A DNA stretch of 64,000 nucleotides from Clostridium sp. GTDB taxonomy: Bacteria > Bacillota > Clostridia > Lachnospirales > Lachnospiraceae. The DNA lies in assembly GCA_021770825.1 (NCBI GenBank), contig JAETQD010000011.1:1-64000 (forward strand). The letters run 5' to 3'. Of the stretch, positions 1 through 7,213 are shown in pieces. Below the pieces are notes generated by a model. It was given only the letters and a program-made list of their open reading frames with translations. It ran no database searches and was not told where the DNA came from. The translations under genes and the position numbers were made by a program. Position 1 is the first letter of the stretch; each line of letters begins with the position of its first letter.

Positions 1-31
1 CTCTGTGGACAGGTTTCTTCTGTTTTGCCAT
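1..31 (-). CDS. 5' end of an unidentified gene (runs off the window)
   Basis: An ATG at 31 reads leftward as MAKQKKPVHR before the window ends. An AGGAGGG ribosome binding site lies 9 bases upstream, which makes this a convincing gene start. Only ten residues are visible, so no family can be assigned. A short basic N-terminus of this kind is common in sugar ABC permeases, and a transporter would fit beside Amadori-product genes, but that is a guess. Confidence 0.55.
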   Translation of the reverse strand, partial: MAKQKKPVHR

Positions 32-86
32 AATAAAAGGCCCTCCTAATGATAATTTATTTTATCACAGAAGAACCTTTTTTAGA

Positions 87-185
87 TTATTTTACAGAAA
101 AAATCTCACATGCTCGCTTTGCGACAAACAGGAATATGCTTGCCCACATTAAGTCTACCAGCAAAGAATAAATATTAAATTCCAT
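87..185 (-). CDS. 32-residue membrane ORF, possible remnant of a GltS-type transporter N-terminus
   Basis: An ATG at 185 opens a 32-codon frame ending in TAA at 87, with an AGGGG/AGAGAGA purine stretch before it. It starts MEFNIYSLLVDL and holds one hydrophobic helix of about 18 residues, then a short basic tail. It lies 21 bases after the frl-type kinase gene, probably on the same transcript, and ends 55 bases before the next gene. The first 23 residues resemble the start of clostridial sodium/glutamate symporters, after which the frame is lost. It could therefore be a decayed transporter or a genuine microprotein. The sequence alone does not decide. Confidence 0.4.
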   Translation of the reverse strand: MEFNIYSLLVDLMWASIFLFVAKRACEIFSVK

Positions 186-206
186 TCTCTCTTTTCCCCT
201 TTCTTT

Positions 207-989
207 CTAGTACGGATCAAACATCTGAATGATGCCGGTTGCCGTTACCTTGCCCTTGTGCATACATTCCTCAAGCCCCAATCCCTCGCAAAGGCCCTTG
301 GTAAATCCTGCCACATAAGAATCTCCGGCTCCCACCGTATTGACTACCTTTACTTTATCAGCCAGCTCCCGGTGGAATTCCTTTCCATCATAAGCTAAAC
401 TTCCGTCTTCCCCCAGCATGGCAATGACGACGCGCCCTGTCTTTTTCTGGGTCACCTTTAAAAATTCCCGGATGTCATCATCCAGCTTCTCATATGAGAA
501 GAATGCATAATCCAGATACGGTAAAATCTCCTCATTGGTCGGGTCCTGGAGCCGTTTGGAAAAATCATGAATCATGATATTGTTTCCGTTTTTAATCTCC
601 TTGATGTACCGGCCGATTCTGGACCACTTTTCGGAATAAACCACATCGAACTGCTTGACAAATGCCAGCCGTTCTTCATTCAGCGTGAACTCTGCCAGCA
701 CATTTCCATTGAATTTCTCATGAACGCGGTCTCCGTTTATCACGTTCATCTGTGCGGCGGCCGACTGGCGGTCTCCGTCATAAAAGTGGGTCAGATCAAT
801 CCCGTAATTTTTCAGGACGTTCTCCACCGCCACTCCAAACACATCGTTTCCCTTGATGGAAACCAGCGAAACATCCTGCCCCAGCTTTTTTAAGTTAATG
901 GCAAAATCCACTGCGTTTCCTGTGGGGTAAAAGCGGTTCAATGTGTAATAAACGTCCACGCAATTATCTCCGACTGCTGCAACCTTCAT
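207..989 (-). CDS. frlD: PfkB-family sugar kinase, E. coli-type fructoselysine 6-kinase
   Basis: This 260-residue protein has the PfkB/ribokinase fold signature. It starts with a GDNCVDVY stretch typical of enterobacterial FrlD and ends with the anion-hole and catalytic-base motif NTVGAGDSYVAGF at about residue 217, where the Asp is the general base. FrlD phosphorylates fructoselysine at the 6-position in the cytoplasm, giving the substrate of FrlB. The length matches E. coli FrlD (about 260 residues). It is the last recognisable gene of an operon with cupin, amidohydrolase and YjbQ genes (2741 to 207). A second, different FrlD is encoded at 3974-4846, so the two kinases may handle different glycated amino acids. 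The substrate is inferred. Confidence 0.75.
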   Translation of the reverse strand: MKVAAVGDNCVDVYYTLNRFYPTGNAVDFAINLKKLGQDVSLVSIKGNDVFGVAVENVLKNYGIDLTHFYDGDRQSAAAQMNVINGDRVHEKFNGNVLAEFTLNEERLAFVKQFDVVYSEKWSRIGRYIKEIKNGNNIMIHDFSKRLQDPTNEEILPYLDYAFFSYEKLDDDIREFLKVTQKKTGRVVIAMLGEDGSLAYDGKEFHRELADKVKVVNTVGAGDSYVAGFTKGLCEGLGLEECMHKGKVTATGIIQMFDPY

Positions 990-1006
990 CCCCTTATCCC
1001 TCTCTT

Positions 1007-1438
1007 CTATTCTCCCATTACCTCAATGTAATACTTACGGTTTTTGATTCCATCGAATTCTGCGAAATAAATATCCTGTGCATGGCCAACCACCAGCTTT
1101 CCATCCTTTACGGGAAGCACGCAGTGGTTTCCCACCAGCATGGATTTAATATGTCCCGGGGAGTTTCCTCCGGTAGCTCCGTAGGACGGAAGGAAATGAG
1201 CATGTGCGTACACATCATCATAGGGAACCATTTTATCCAGCTTTCCGATCAGGTCCTTTTCCACACAGGGAAGTCCCTCATTCATGGTGATTCCCGCCGT
1301 GGTATGGGCGCTGATAACAAACACAACGCCGTCCTTCACTCCGCTGTTTTCCACCGCTTCCTTCACGTCATCGGTGATCTTAATGAGCTGCTCCTCCATG
1401 TCAGCACAGACAACCTTTGTAATCAGTTCTACCTTCAT
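1007..1438 (-). CDS. YjbQ/UPF0047 family protein
   Basis: The 143-residue product is a full-length YjbQ-family protein. The signature HTTAGITMNE is near residue 46 and GNSPGHIKSML near residue 91, with the conserved metal- or phosphate-binding His residues between them. Members form trimers. E. coli YjbQ shows weak thiamine-phosphate synthase activity in vitro, but the physiological role is unsettled. The gene begins directly after the amidohydrolase stop and ends 17 bases before the frl-type kinase, so translational coupling is likely. Its place in an Amadori-sugar operon suggests a role in sugar-phosphate or side-product handling rather than in thiamine synthesis, but this is inference. Confidence 0.85.
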   Translation of the reverse strand: MKVELITKVVCADMEEQLIKITDDVKEAVENSGVKDGVVFVISAHTTAGITMNEGLPCVEKDLIGKLDKMVPYDDVYAHAHFLPSYGATGGNSPGHIKSMLVGNHCVLPVKDGKLVVGHAQDIYFAEFDGIKNRKYYIEVMGE

Positions 1439-2296
1439 CTATCTGCCCTCCATTCCAAGGAACCGCATGGCATTTTCACCGTAAAGCTTCCTTCTTGTAT
1501 CATCCCGCATGGTTAAGCTGTCCAGACCGCGTTTGATTCTCACCGGGCGGAACCGCGGGGCATTGGAGCCAAACATCACCTGATCCTGGAAATTGTGGTC
1601 CAGCCAGTACCGGCCCATATCCTGATGGAATACCTTTTCCATGAACAGTTCTGCGCTGTCCATGTACATCATGGCCGTATCGGTGTAGATGTTCGGATAC
1701 TTAATCATTAACATGGCCATTTCCTGTACCCAGGGCCATGCAAAATGTGCCAGGCACATCCGAAGCTCTGGAAATTCCAGCGCAACCTCCTCAAACCGCA
1801 GGGGATGGGAATATTTGCACAGGGTTCCCGGCTCCCAGGAGAGGCCTGCGTGGAAGGTAATCGGCCGGTTATATTCCAGACACTTTTCATAAATCGGCCA
1901 CATCATTCTGTCGTCCGGATAAAATCTCTGTTTTGCCGGGTTCAGCTTCAGTCCCCTTAAGCCAAGATCTGAAAATGCATGGTCCAAAACCTCCAGAGCA
2001 TCTTTTCTGTGCGGGTCCACGCTGGCAAAACCAATTAACACATCCGGTCTTAAATCAACCAGGGTCTTAATCTCCTCGTTGGTAATCATCACTTCCCCAT
2101 TGCATCTGGTGGAGTGGTCCAGCGGAAGCAGCACCATCTTGTCGATTCCCGCGAAGGCGTTCTGCTTATCCAGAACCTCTAAGGGGAAAGGGCTCATCAG
2201 ATGGTACCCCATTTCGTCACAGCGGCGGTTCAAACGTTCCTTATCTTTACAAATATCAGCAAACAGGGCCGGATGCACATGTGTATCAATCGTCAT
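1439..2296 (-). CDS. Amidohydrolase-2 family metal-dependent hydrolase
   Basis: A TIM-barrel hydrolase of about 285 residues. The N-terminal metal motif THVHP sits at residues 5-9, a His (TFHAG) near 150 and an Asp close to a C-terminal GSNAPRF motif. This is the layout of the amidohydrolase-2 family (decarboxylases, lactonases and related hydrolases). The ATG at 2296 is preferred over the TTG at 2302 because AGAGGA lies 7 bases before the ATG but only one base before the TTG. It follows the cupin gene by 31 bases and abuts the yjbQ start. In this operon it could open a lactone or cleave a side product of fructosamine breakdown, but the substrate is unknown. Confidence 0.75.
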   Translation of the reverse strand: MTIDTHVHPALFADICKDKERLNRRCDEMGYHLMSPFPLEVLDKQNAFAGIDKMVLLPLDHSTRCNGEVMITNEEIKTLVDLRPDVLIGFASVDPHRKDALEVLDHAFSDLGLRGLKLNPAKQRFYPDDRMMWPIYEKCLEYNRPITFHAGLSWEPGTLCKYSHPLRFEEVALEFPELRMCLAHFAWPWVQEMAMLMIKYPNIYTDTAMMYMDSAELFMEKVFHQDMGRYWLDHNFQDQVMFGSNAPRFRPVRIKRGLDSLTMRDDTRRKLYGENAMRFLGMEGR

Positions 2297-2327
2297 AGTC
2301 AATTCCTCTTTCCCGATACCGGATATT

Positions 2328-2741
2328 TTAGCAGTTAAAATATTCGGCTGCCTTTTTCTTCACGTACGCAAGCTCTTCGGCTGTCATATTGCAGTACTCG
2401 CTGTTTTCAGCGGTGGTTCCTGCATCCTGTACATAGGCCATCTTGGCATTCTTCATGGCCACGGTGTTAAACCACATTCCCTGGGGGATGTTGTACACCT
2501 TTCCGGATTCCATGGGAATCACATCGATCTGGAATGCATCATTTTCCCTGGTGGCGGCTAAGAGAACTGCTTTTCCAGAAATCATAATGAACTGTTCGTC
2601 TGTTGCATGATGTACTTCCAGGCGCTCGATGTTTTCGATGTCATTGTTGGGTTTCCAGTTTTTAATGCATACCACCCAGTTTTTATTGTCATATACACAC
2701 TGGATTCCTTCGCCCTCATGGCTGTAAATGTCTGCGTTCAT
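2328..2741 (-). CDS. Small cupin-like protein
   Basis: The 137-residue protein looks like a single-domain cupin. A beta-rich core contains LEVHHATDEQFIMISG around residues 47-62 (cupin motif 1 pattern) and PQGMWFNTV around 88-96 (motif 2 region). No signal peptide is visible. Cupins of this size are often sugar isomerases, lactonases or small ligand-binding proteins, and no specific function can be assigned. It is the first gene of the operon driven by the promoter at 2811-2840, which carries the operator shared by the Amadori genes. A good ribosome binding site (GGAGG) precedes the ATG. Confidence 0.6.
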   Translation of the reverse strand: MNADIYSHEGEGIQCVYDNKNWVVCIKNWKPNNDIENIERLEVHHATDEQFIMISGKAVLLAATRENDAFQIDVIPMESGKVYNIPQGMWFNTVAMKNAKMAYVQDAGTTAENSEYCNMTAEELAYVKKKAAEYFNC

Positions 2742-2810
2742 AGTATGTAACCTCCTCTTTCCCTTCTATCATCTTTACTATTGATTCGATTTGCTTTATT
2801 TCATGCCATT

Positions 2811-2840
2811 ATGATACATTATAAATCATTATATTGTCAA
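2811..2840 (-). promoter_or_regulatory. Promoter of the cupin/amidohydrolase/yjbQ/frlD operon with GntR-type operator
   Basis: On the minus strand TTGACA (2835-2840) and TATCAT (2811-2816) are separated by 18 bp. The spacer holds TATAATGATTTATAATG (2817-2833), a direct repeat of TATAATG. The same 17-bp pattern is found at 4868-4884 and 8404-8420. A protein bound here would block RNA polymerase. Confidence 0.65.
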
Positions 2841-2901
2841 TATCTTTTTTACATATATTTTATAAAAATCACACTTTATTTTTATTTTCTCCTCATTACG
2901 C

Positions 2902-2955
2902 AAAAATAGGCGGAGCTCAAGGAAAATTTCCTTGAAACTCCGCCTATTTTTTTTA
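2902..2955 (-). terminator. Terminator of the frlD-frlB operon
   Basis: A long hairpin has arms ATAGGCGGAG and CTCCGCCTAT, with inner pairing TCAAGGAAA/TTTCCTTGA. T-runs flank it on both strands, so it can work in either direction. It lies 10 bases after the frlB stop. Confidence 0.85.
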
Positions 2956-2965
2956 AAAGGGCTGA

Positions 2966-3943
2966 TTAATACTCTACCTTCCACATATATCTTCTCTCGT
3001 CCATGGAATGGCCGCGAACCTCCGCCATCTGGGACACATAGTAACGCTCAATGGGAATCATAACAACCGGGTTGAAGAACTCCACAACGCTCTCGTCGAT
3101 CTTTCCGCCGTTTAATTCCTTGAAGTCGATAACAATAAAGTTTTCTGCATAAGTATTTAAGAACTTTAAGCATCTCTCATCCAGGGCACGGGTTCTGCCT
3201 TCGCTCATTAAAAGAATCATCGGCAGTTCCTTGTCTGTGGTCTCAAAGGGGCCATGGAAGTACTCACCGGTATGCAGGCATACGGCATGCTTCCACTGCA
3301 TTTCCATAAAGTGACAGCAGCACATGGAGTATGCAACGCCATAGTTGGGGCCGGAAGCCAGAACATAGAATACCGGCTCATCTTTCTCTTTTTCTGCCCA
3401 TGCCTTTGCAGCCGGGAGACAGTTCTTCTTGCCCTCTGCGATGATCTCATCAATATACTGGTAAGCGTCCATGGCTTTCTCATACTTGTCCCAGTTCTCG
3501 AACTGATGGAGAAGTTCAAAGCCGATTCTCAAGGAATTTGCCTGGTTGGAGTCGCTGTAAATCTGATCATCTCCGTTGGAATAAGTAACCACATACTGGC
3601 CAACCTTTGCCATACCGGTCTGCATATTTCCTGTCATGGCAATGGTGACTGCGCCTGCTGCATTGGCAGTCTTAACAGCCTCTACGGTCTCTGCAGTTGC
3701 CTTAAGGGAGCAGATTACAGCCACACATCTTTCGTCCAGTTCCTTGGGGGTTGCATGAACAAACTCATTGCTGGTGTAGGTGGTTGCGCTGAAGGTCTTT
3801 GCTTCACTCTGTAAGAGATAAAGTCCCGGGAAAATTGCTGCCTTGGAGCCGCCGCATGCTACAAAATATACATGCTTTAAGCCGCCGATCTGGTCCATTT
3901 TCTGCTTGATTTCTGCTACGATTTCTTTCACTGTCTTTGTCAT
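2966..3943 (-). CDS. frlB: Fructoselysine 6-phosphate deglycase (SIS-domain)
   Basis: The 325-residue protein has two SIS (sugar isomerase) domains, about residues 25-150 and 190-300, and ends in a RRYMWKVEY tail typical of FrlB/GfrF-type deglycases. The HGPFE motif near residue 234 corresponds to the catalytic Glu region of GlmS-like isomerases. FrlB splits fructoselysine 6-phosphate into glucose 6-phosphate and lysine in the cytoplasm. The length agrees with B. subtilis FrlB (about 328). The gene follows its kinase gene by 30 bases. It is the only deglycase in the window although two kinases are present, so it may serve both. A glucoselysine or other fructosamine specificity cannot be excluded. 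Confidence 0.85.
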   Translation of the reverse strand: MTKTVKEIVAEIKQKMDQIGGLKHVYFVACGGSKAAIFPGLYLLQSEAKTFSATTYTSNEFVHATPKELDERCVAVICSLKATAETVEAVKTANAAGAVTIAMTGNMQTGMAKVGQYVVTYSNGDDQIYSDSNQANSLRIGFELLHQFENWDKYEKAMDAYQYIDEIIAEGKKNCLPAAKAWAEKEKDEPVFYVLASGPNYGVAYSMCCCHFMEMQWKHAVCLHTGEYFHGPFETTDKELPMILLMSEGRTRALDERCLKFLNTYAENFIVIDFKELNGGKIDESVVEFFNPVVMIPIERYYVSQMAEVRGHSMDERRYMWKVEY

Positions 3944-3973
3944 TTTTTTACCTCCTGGTTATGAATGGTTTGT

Positions 3974-4846
3974 TTACTCTTCTTCAAATGCTTTTCCATG
4001 ACCGAATGCACCGCGCACCATACAGGTTTTGGATGCAAACTCAGCTCCGGCCTCAAGGGCCTTCTTCAATTCGGCCTCATAAAAGGCCTTATCCTCTTTC
4101 ATTCTTTCCGGTTCTTTTTCCATGCTTTCTGTAAAAGAAAGGAGAAATGCAGTGGCAAAGGAATCTCCTGCTCCCAGAGTATCCACGGCTTCCACCAGCT
4201 TTGGCGGCTGTGCATAGAAATTCATCCCGTCGTAGTACATGGCTCCGTAGCTTCCCCGCGTTGCAATAATCTTTCCGCAGCCTGCTGCCTTCATATTCCG
4301 GCAGATTTCCTGTGCTTCCTCCTCTGAAACGGAACCGCAGGATAAAAATACATAGTCCGCGTAAGGTGCAACGGCTGCCACCTTTTCCGGGTCCTTCCAC
4401 TGTCCTGAAAAATCATAGGAAAGCGGGACTCCTGTTGACTTCACCTTTGCAAGCTGGCTGTCAAAGTGACTGTTGTTGCTGGTATGTACATGGGAGAAGC
4501 CCTTAATGTACTCCAAGTCTTCCTCTGTCAGATCAAGGGGCTTTTCCTTTGTGATGCCGCCCTTGTTGCTTCCTAAGAACACCCGGTCGCCATCCACCAG
4601 AGTCACCCTCGCACATCCGTTTTCCCCATCATACTGCCGGCAGTGTCCATGCTCCACCTGAAGCTCATCCAGGGTAGCTATCACATGGTCTGCAACCTCA
4701 TCGCGGCCGAACACTCCCATATAGGAAGCATCTGCTCCCAGCATCTTTGCGTAAACTGCAAAGTTCAGTGCCTGGCCCCCTGGGAACATGGTTTTTAAGT
4801 GCACGTATTTATCGCACACATTATCCCCAATACCAATTACCCGCAT
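3974..4846 (-). CDS. frlD: PfkB-family fructosamine kinase, Bacillus-type FrlD
   Basis: A 290-residue ribokinase-fold enzyme that begins MRVIGIGDNVCDKYVH. It has the substrate-binding FPGGQALNFAV segment near residue 21 and the catalytic DTLGAGDSFATAF motif near residue 222. These features and the pairing with frlB match the Bacillus-type fructosamine kinase FrlD, which phosphorylates fructosyl amino acids at O-6. It is the first gene of the frlD-frlB operon, with its promoter at 4900-4928. It differs clearly from the 260-residue kinase at 207-989, so the locus holds two lineages of FrlD. The exact amino-acid conjugate used is not visible from sequence. Confidence 0.8.
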   Translation of the reverse strand: MRVIGIGDNVCDKYVHLKTMFPGGQALNFAVYAKMLGADASYMGVFGRDEVADHVIATLDELQVEHGHCRQYDGENGCARVTLVDGDRVFLGSNKGGITKEKPLDLTEEDLEYIKGFSHVHTSNNSHFDSQLAKVKSTGVPLSYDFSGQWKDPEKVAAVAPYADYVFLSCGSVSEEEAQEICRNMKAAGCGKIIATRGSYGAMYYDGMNFYAQPPKLVEAVDTLGAGDSFATAFLLSFTESMEKEPERMKEDKAFYEAELKKALEAGAEFASKTCMVRGAFGHGKAFEEE

Positions 4847-4867
4847 CTTTCCATCTCCCTCTTCAAT

Positions 4868-4928
4868 GATTATATATCATTATATAACGTTATGCTATAA
4901 TACTAATCGAACTCTGTATATTTGTCAA
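4868..4928 (-). promoter_or_regulatory. Promoter and operator of the frlD-frlB operon
   Basis: Minus strand: TTGACA (4923-4928), 17 bp, then TAGTAT (4900-4905). The operator TATAATGATATATAATC (4868-4884) lies just downstream of the expected start of transcription, preceded by a further half-site ATAACGT. It matches the 17-bp pattern of the two other operons of this region. Confidence 0.6.
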
Positions 4929-4974
4929 TAGGTTTTTTCATTTTTTCAACTTTCTTTCCCGGCTGTCTCCGGCG

Positions 4975-5070
4975 CGGTTGTTATTTGGGACTTTCCATGT
5001 TAAAATAGAATCAGGCGGTGATCCGCCTAAATAAAAAAGCGGTGTCAACTACGGACACCATATGGGGGAG
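4975..5070 (+). promoter_or_regulatory. Promoter and hairpin-rich leader of the broken secreted-protein gene
   Basis: TTGTTA followed after 17 bp by TAAAAT forms a plausible promoter (about 4979-5007). Two small hairpins follow, AGGCGG/CCGCCT at 5013-5028 and GGTGTC/GGACACC at 5041-5059. The second ends just before the GGGGGAG ribosome binding site at 5064-5070. The leader seems intact although the gene behind it is broken. Confidence 0.4.
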
Positions 5071-5075
5071 TACAT

Positions 5076-6177
5076 ATGAAACGAATTCGCTTATTATTAA
5101 CTGCGCTGATCATGACTATGGCCATGGGGCTGACAGCTTTTGCCGGCCAGTGGAAGTCCACCGATTCCGGCTGGCAGTATGATACCGGAAACGGCGCCAG
5201 CGCCTGCACCTGCCCCGACAAGCAGTCCTGCTCCCGCGAAGGATACCTCTTCGGTTGCTCAGTCCGCGAGCTCTCAGAGTGTTCCTGCCGCCAGCAGTAC
5301 GGTATATCTTCCGGCCACGGGAGAAAAGTATCACAAAATTCCAAACTGCGGAAGAATGAATGTAGCAAAAGCCCGTGCCGTCACTGTGGATGAGGCCATC
5401 CGCCTGGATGCCTGGGCCAAGGATACCGCGGAACGCCAGTACAACACGGAAATGCAGAACGACGTGGAACATGATGATGTGAAGAAACGGTCCCGATTTT
5501 ATCAGGGACTGATTGACTCCCCAATATTAAAATCCGGGAAAAAAACACGTTACAAAGAGCTCCCCTCCACCGTCATTATTTTTATTACCCAGGAAGATAT
5601 CTTCGGAAAAGATATGGCCAAATATACCTTTACAGAGCAATGTGAAGAACTTCCCGGACTCCGCCTTGAGGATGGAACCCAGAAAATATTTTTAAATATG
5701 TCCAGCAAAAACGGCCCGCCGGAGTTAATAAGCCTGTTACAGTACATGAAAAAGACGCGCTTAGATAATCCGGATATCCTTGTAAAGGATACAAGGCTGA
5801 TCACACTGGACTCAGTCGTCAACGAAGTAAAGCAGTCAGAAGAATGGGAGGATGTGAAAATGAGCATTCTGTCGGTTGGTATCGAAAGAGGAACGGAAAT
5901 TGGAAAAAAGCTGGGAACGACGATTGGAAAGGAGATCGGCAAGGAAATCGGCGCACGGGAAGCCAGAATCAACGATATTCTCACCTTCCTTTCAGAGCTC
6001 GGAGCAGTTCCTGAACCATTGGAAGCTCAAATACGGAATGAAACAAATCCGGAAACTTTGACCTCATGGCTGAAAAAAGCCGCCAGAGCTGCCTCCGTGG
6101 AGGAATTTCAAGCAGAAATTCTGTCTTCAACTGTCTGCAAGCCAGAAGACGTACAAAAAGAGCGGAAGTCCTTATAA
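5076..6177 (+). pseudogene. Broken chimera: secreted protein start, frameshift, then 3' part of an Rpn-family nuclease
   Basis: The ATG at 5076, with a good ribosome binding site, encodes a clear signal peptide (MKRIRLLLTALIMTMAMG, cut after AFA) and a QWKSTDSGWQYD stretch. The frame then changes near 5190-5200, and the other frame carries a Pro/Ala/Ser-rich linker and a YHKIPNCGRMN module (about 5325-5360). Directly after this, at about 5400, the sequence becomes the C-terminal three quarters of an Rpn/PD-(D/E)XK recombination-promoting nuclease, with the catalytic-type pair RLDA and YNTEMQ and a Gly/Glu/Lys heptad-like tail (GTEIGKKLG). The Rpn N-terminus is missing. A frameshift plus a fusion make a functional product unlikely. 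An Rpn element probably recombined into a surface-protein gene, which then decayed. Confidence 0.7.
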
Positions 6178-6204
6178 ATAAAGGCTTCCGCACCAATTAA
6201 AAAG

Positions 6205-6276
6205 AGCACGAGACGGGATTCGAACCCGCGACCCTCGCCTTGGCAAGGCGATACTCCACCACTGAGCCACTCGTGC
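6205..6276 (-). tRNA. tRNA-Gly (anticodon GCC)
   Basis: The minus strand folds into a cloverleaf with acceptor arms GCACGAG/CTCGTGC, an anticodon loop TTGCCAA with anticodon GCC, and the T-loop GGTTCGAATCC. CCA is not encoded. A T-rich stretch follows the 3' end. Confidence 0.95.
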
Positions 6277-6302
6277 AAAACTATTATTTTTCTAACGACA
6301 TA

Positions 6303-6331
6303 ATTATATATCGGATATATCAAACTGTCAA
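6303..6331 (-). promoter_or_regulatory. Consensus promoter of tRNA-Gly(GCC)
   Basis: Minus strand TTGACA (6326-6331), 17 bp, TATAAT (6303-6308): a perfect sigma-A promoter whose start would lie about 20 bases before the tRNA 5' end. Confidence 0.85.
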
Positions 6332-6349
6332 GCAATTTTTCTATTTTTC

Positions 6350-6378
6350 CGGAGCCCCCAGTTTCCTGGAAGCTCCGG
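6350..6378. terminator. Terminator-like hairpin after the GntR gene
   Basis: The arms CCGGAGC and GCTCCGG form a stable stem between the regulator stop and the tRNA promoter. The T-run is on the plus-strand side and not on the side of the regulator, so the direction of action is uncertain. Confidence 0.4.
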
Positions 6379-6390
6379 TTTTACGGGGTT

Positions 6391-7119
6391 TTATTCCCCG
6401 TTAGACTCATACACATACAGCGAAAATCTATCGCCATTGATGATCTGAATTCCCGCATACAGAGGATCCCCGTTGTCGTCATAAGCCGTGCTGCGGACAA
6501 AGAGGAGATAATCTCCCTTCTTCACTCCCAAAAGCTCTGCTTCTCCTGCAGTGGCCCGGCAGAGCTCAATTACTTTCTCAGAGCTCGCCACCCGCACCCC
6601 TGCTTTTTCATGCAGATAATCCAGAAGTGAGTTATCATCAAACTTGGCATCCACCAGAAATGCATACTTTAACGAGAAATAGCTCCGCTCCAGCTGGACC
6701 GGCTCCCGGTCAGCATACCTCAGTCTGGAAATATAAACCACATTGCTTCCCGGCTCAATTCCCAGCCTCTGCGCCACCTTTTCATCCGCCGTCTCCAGGC
6801 GGTTTTCCAGCATTTTTGCACCGGGAACAACGCCCATCTGCTCGCACATTTCGCTGAAGCTCTGGAGCTTTTTCATATTCCGTGAAAATTTCGGCTTGGT
6901 CACAAAGGTTCCTTTCCCCTGTTTGCGGACCACCAGCCCCTTTTCCATCAGCGAACCGACCGCTTTCCTCACCGTAATCAGGCTGACCCCATAGGCCTTC
7001 GCCATCTCCGCTTCCGTCATGATCTTATCGCCAGGCTTGTACTTTCCATTTTTAATATCTTTTTCAATAATATCCATCAACTGGACGTATAAGGGTGTCA
7101 TCACATCCTGATTTAACAT
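6391..7119 (-). CDS. GntR/HutC-family transcriptional regulator, candidate FrlR
   Basis: The 242-residue protein has an N-terminal winged helix (YKPGDKIMTEAEMAKAYGVS, then VRKAVGSLMEKGLV) and a C-terminal UTRA ligand domain from about residue 85 (FSEMCEQMG, RLRYADREPVQLERSYFS). This is the HutC subfamily architecture, which senses sugars or amino acids. The ATG at 7119 is chosen because GGGAG lies 8 bases upstream. A longer frame to a GTG at 7164 has no ribosome binding site. The gene follows the M20 peptidase gene with no terminator between them. The peptidase promoter and both frl operons share a 17-bp operator, which fits regulation of all three by this protein. The ligand, probably a fructosamine phosphate, is inferred. 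Confidence 0.85.
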   Translation of the reverse strand: MLNQDVMTPLYVQLMDIIEKDIKNGKYKPGDKIMTEAEMAKAYGVSLITVRKAVGSLMEKGLVVRKQGKGTFVTKPKFSRNMKKLQSFSEMCEQMGVVPGAKMLENRLETADEKVAQRLGIEPGSNVVYISRLRYADREPVQLERSYFSLKYAFLVDAKFDDNSLLDYLHEKAGVRVASSEKVIELCRATAGEAELLGVKKGDYLLFVRSTAYDDNGDPLYAGIQIINGDRFSLYVYESNGE

Positions 7120-7213
7120 CTGGCCGTCTCCCTGTTTGTCTGTTTTTTCATTTCCGTTTTCCACGTCATAATTTTAATATGTAAAACTGCAAATGGCAAG
7201 CATTTTTATGGGT

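Noticed and set aside
5400..6177. An active transposase or mobile element at the Rpn homology
   Set aside because: The N-terminal part is missing, no terminal repeats or target duplication are seen, and the frame is fused to a broken gene.
7120..7164. GTG start at 7164 for the GntR regulator
   Set aside because: There is no ribosome binding site before it, while ATG 7119 has GGGAG at the right distance and gives the usual family length.
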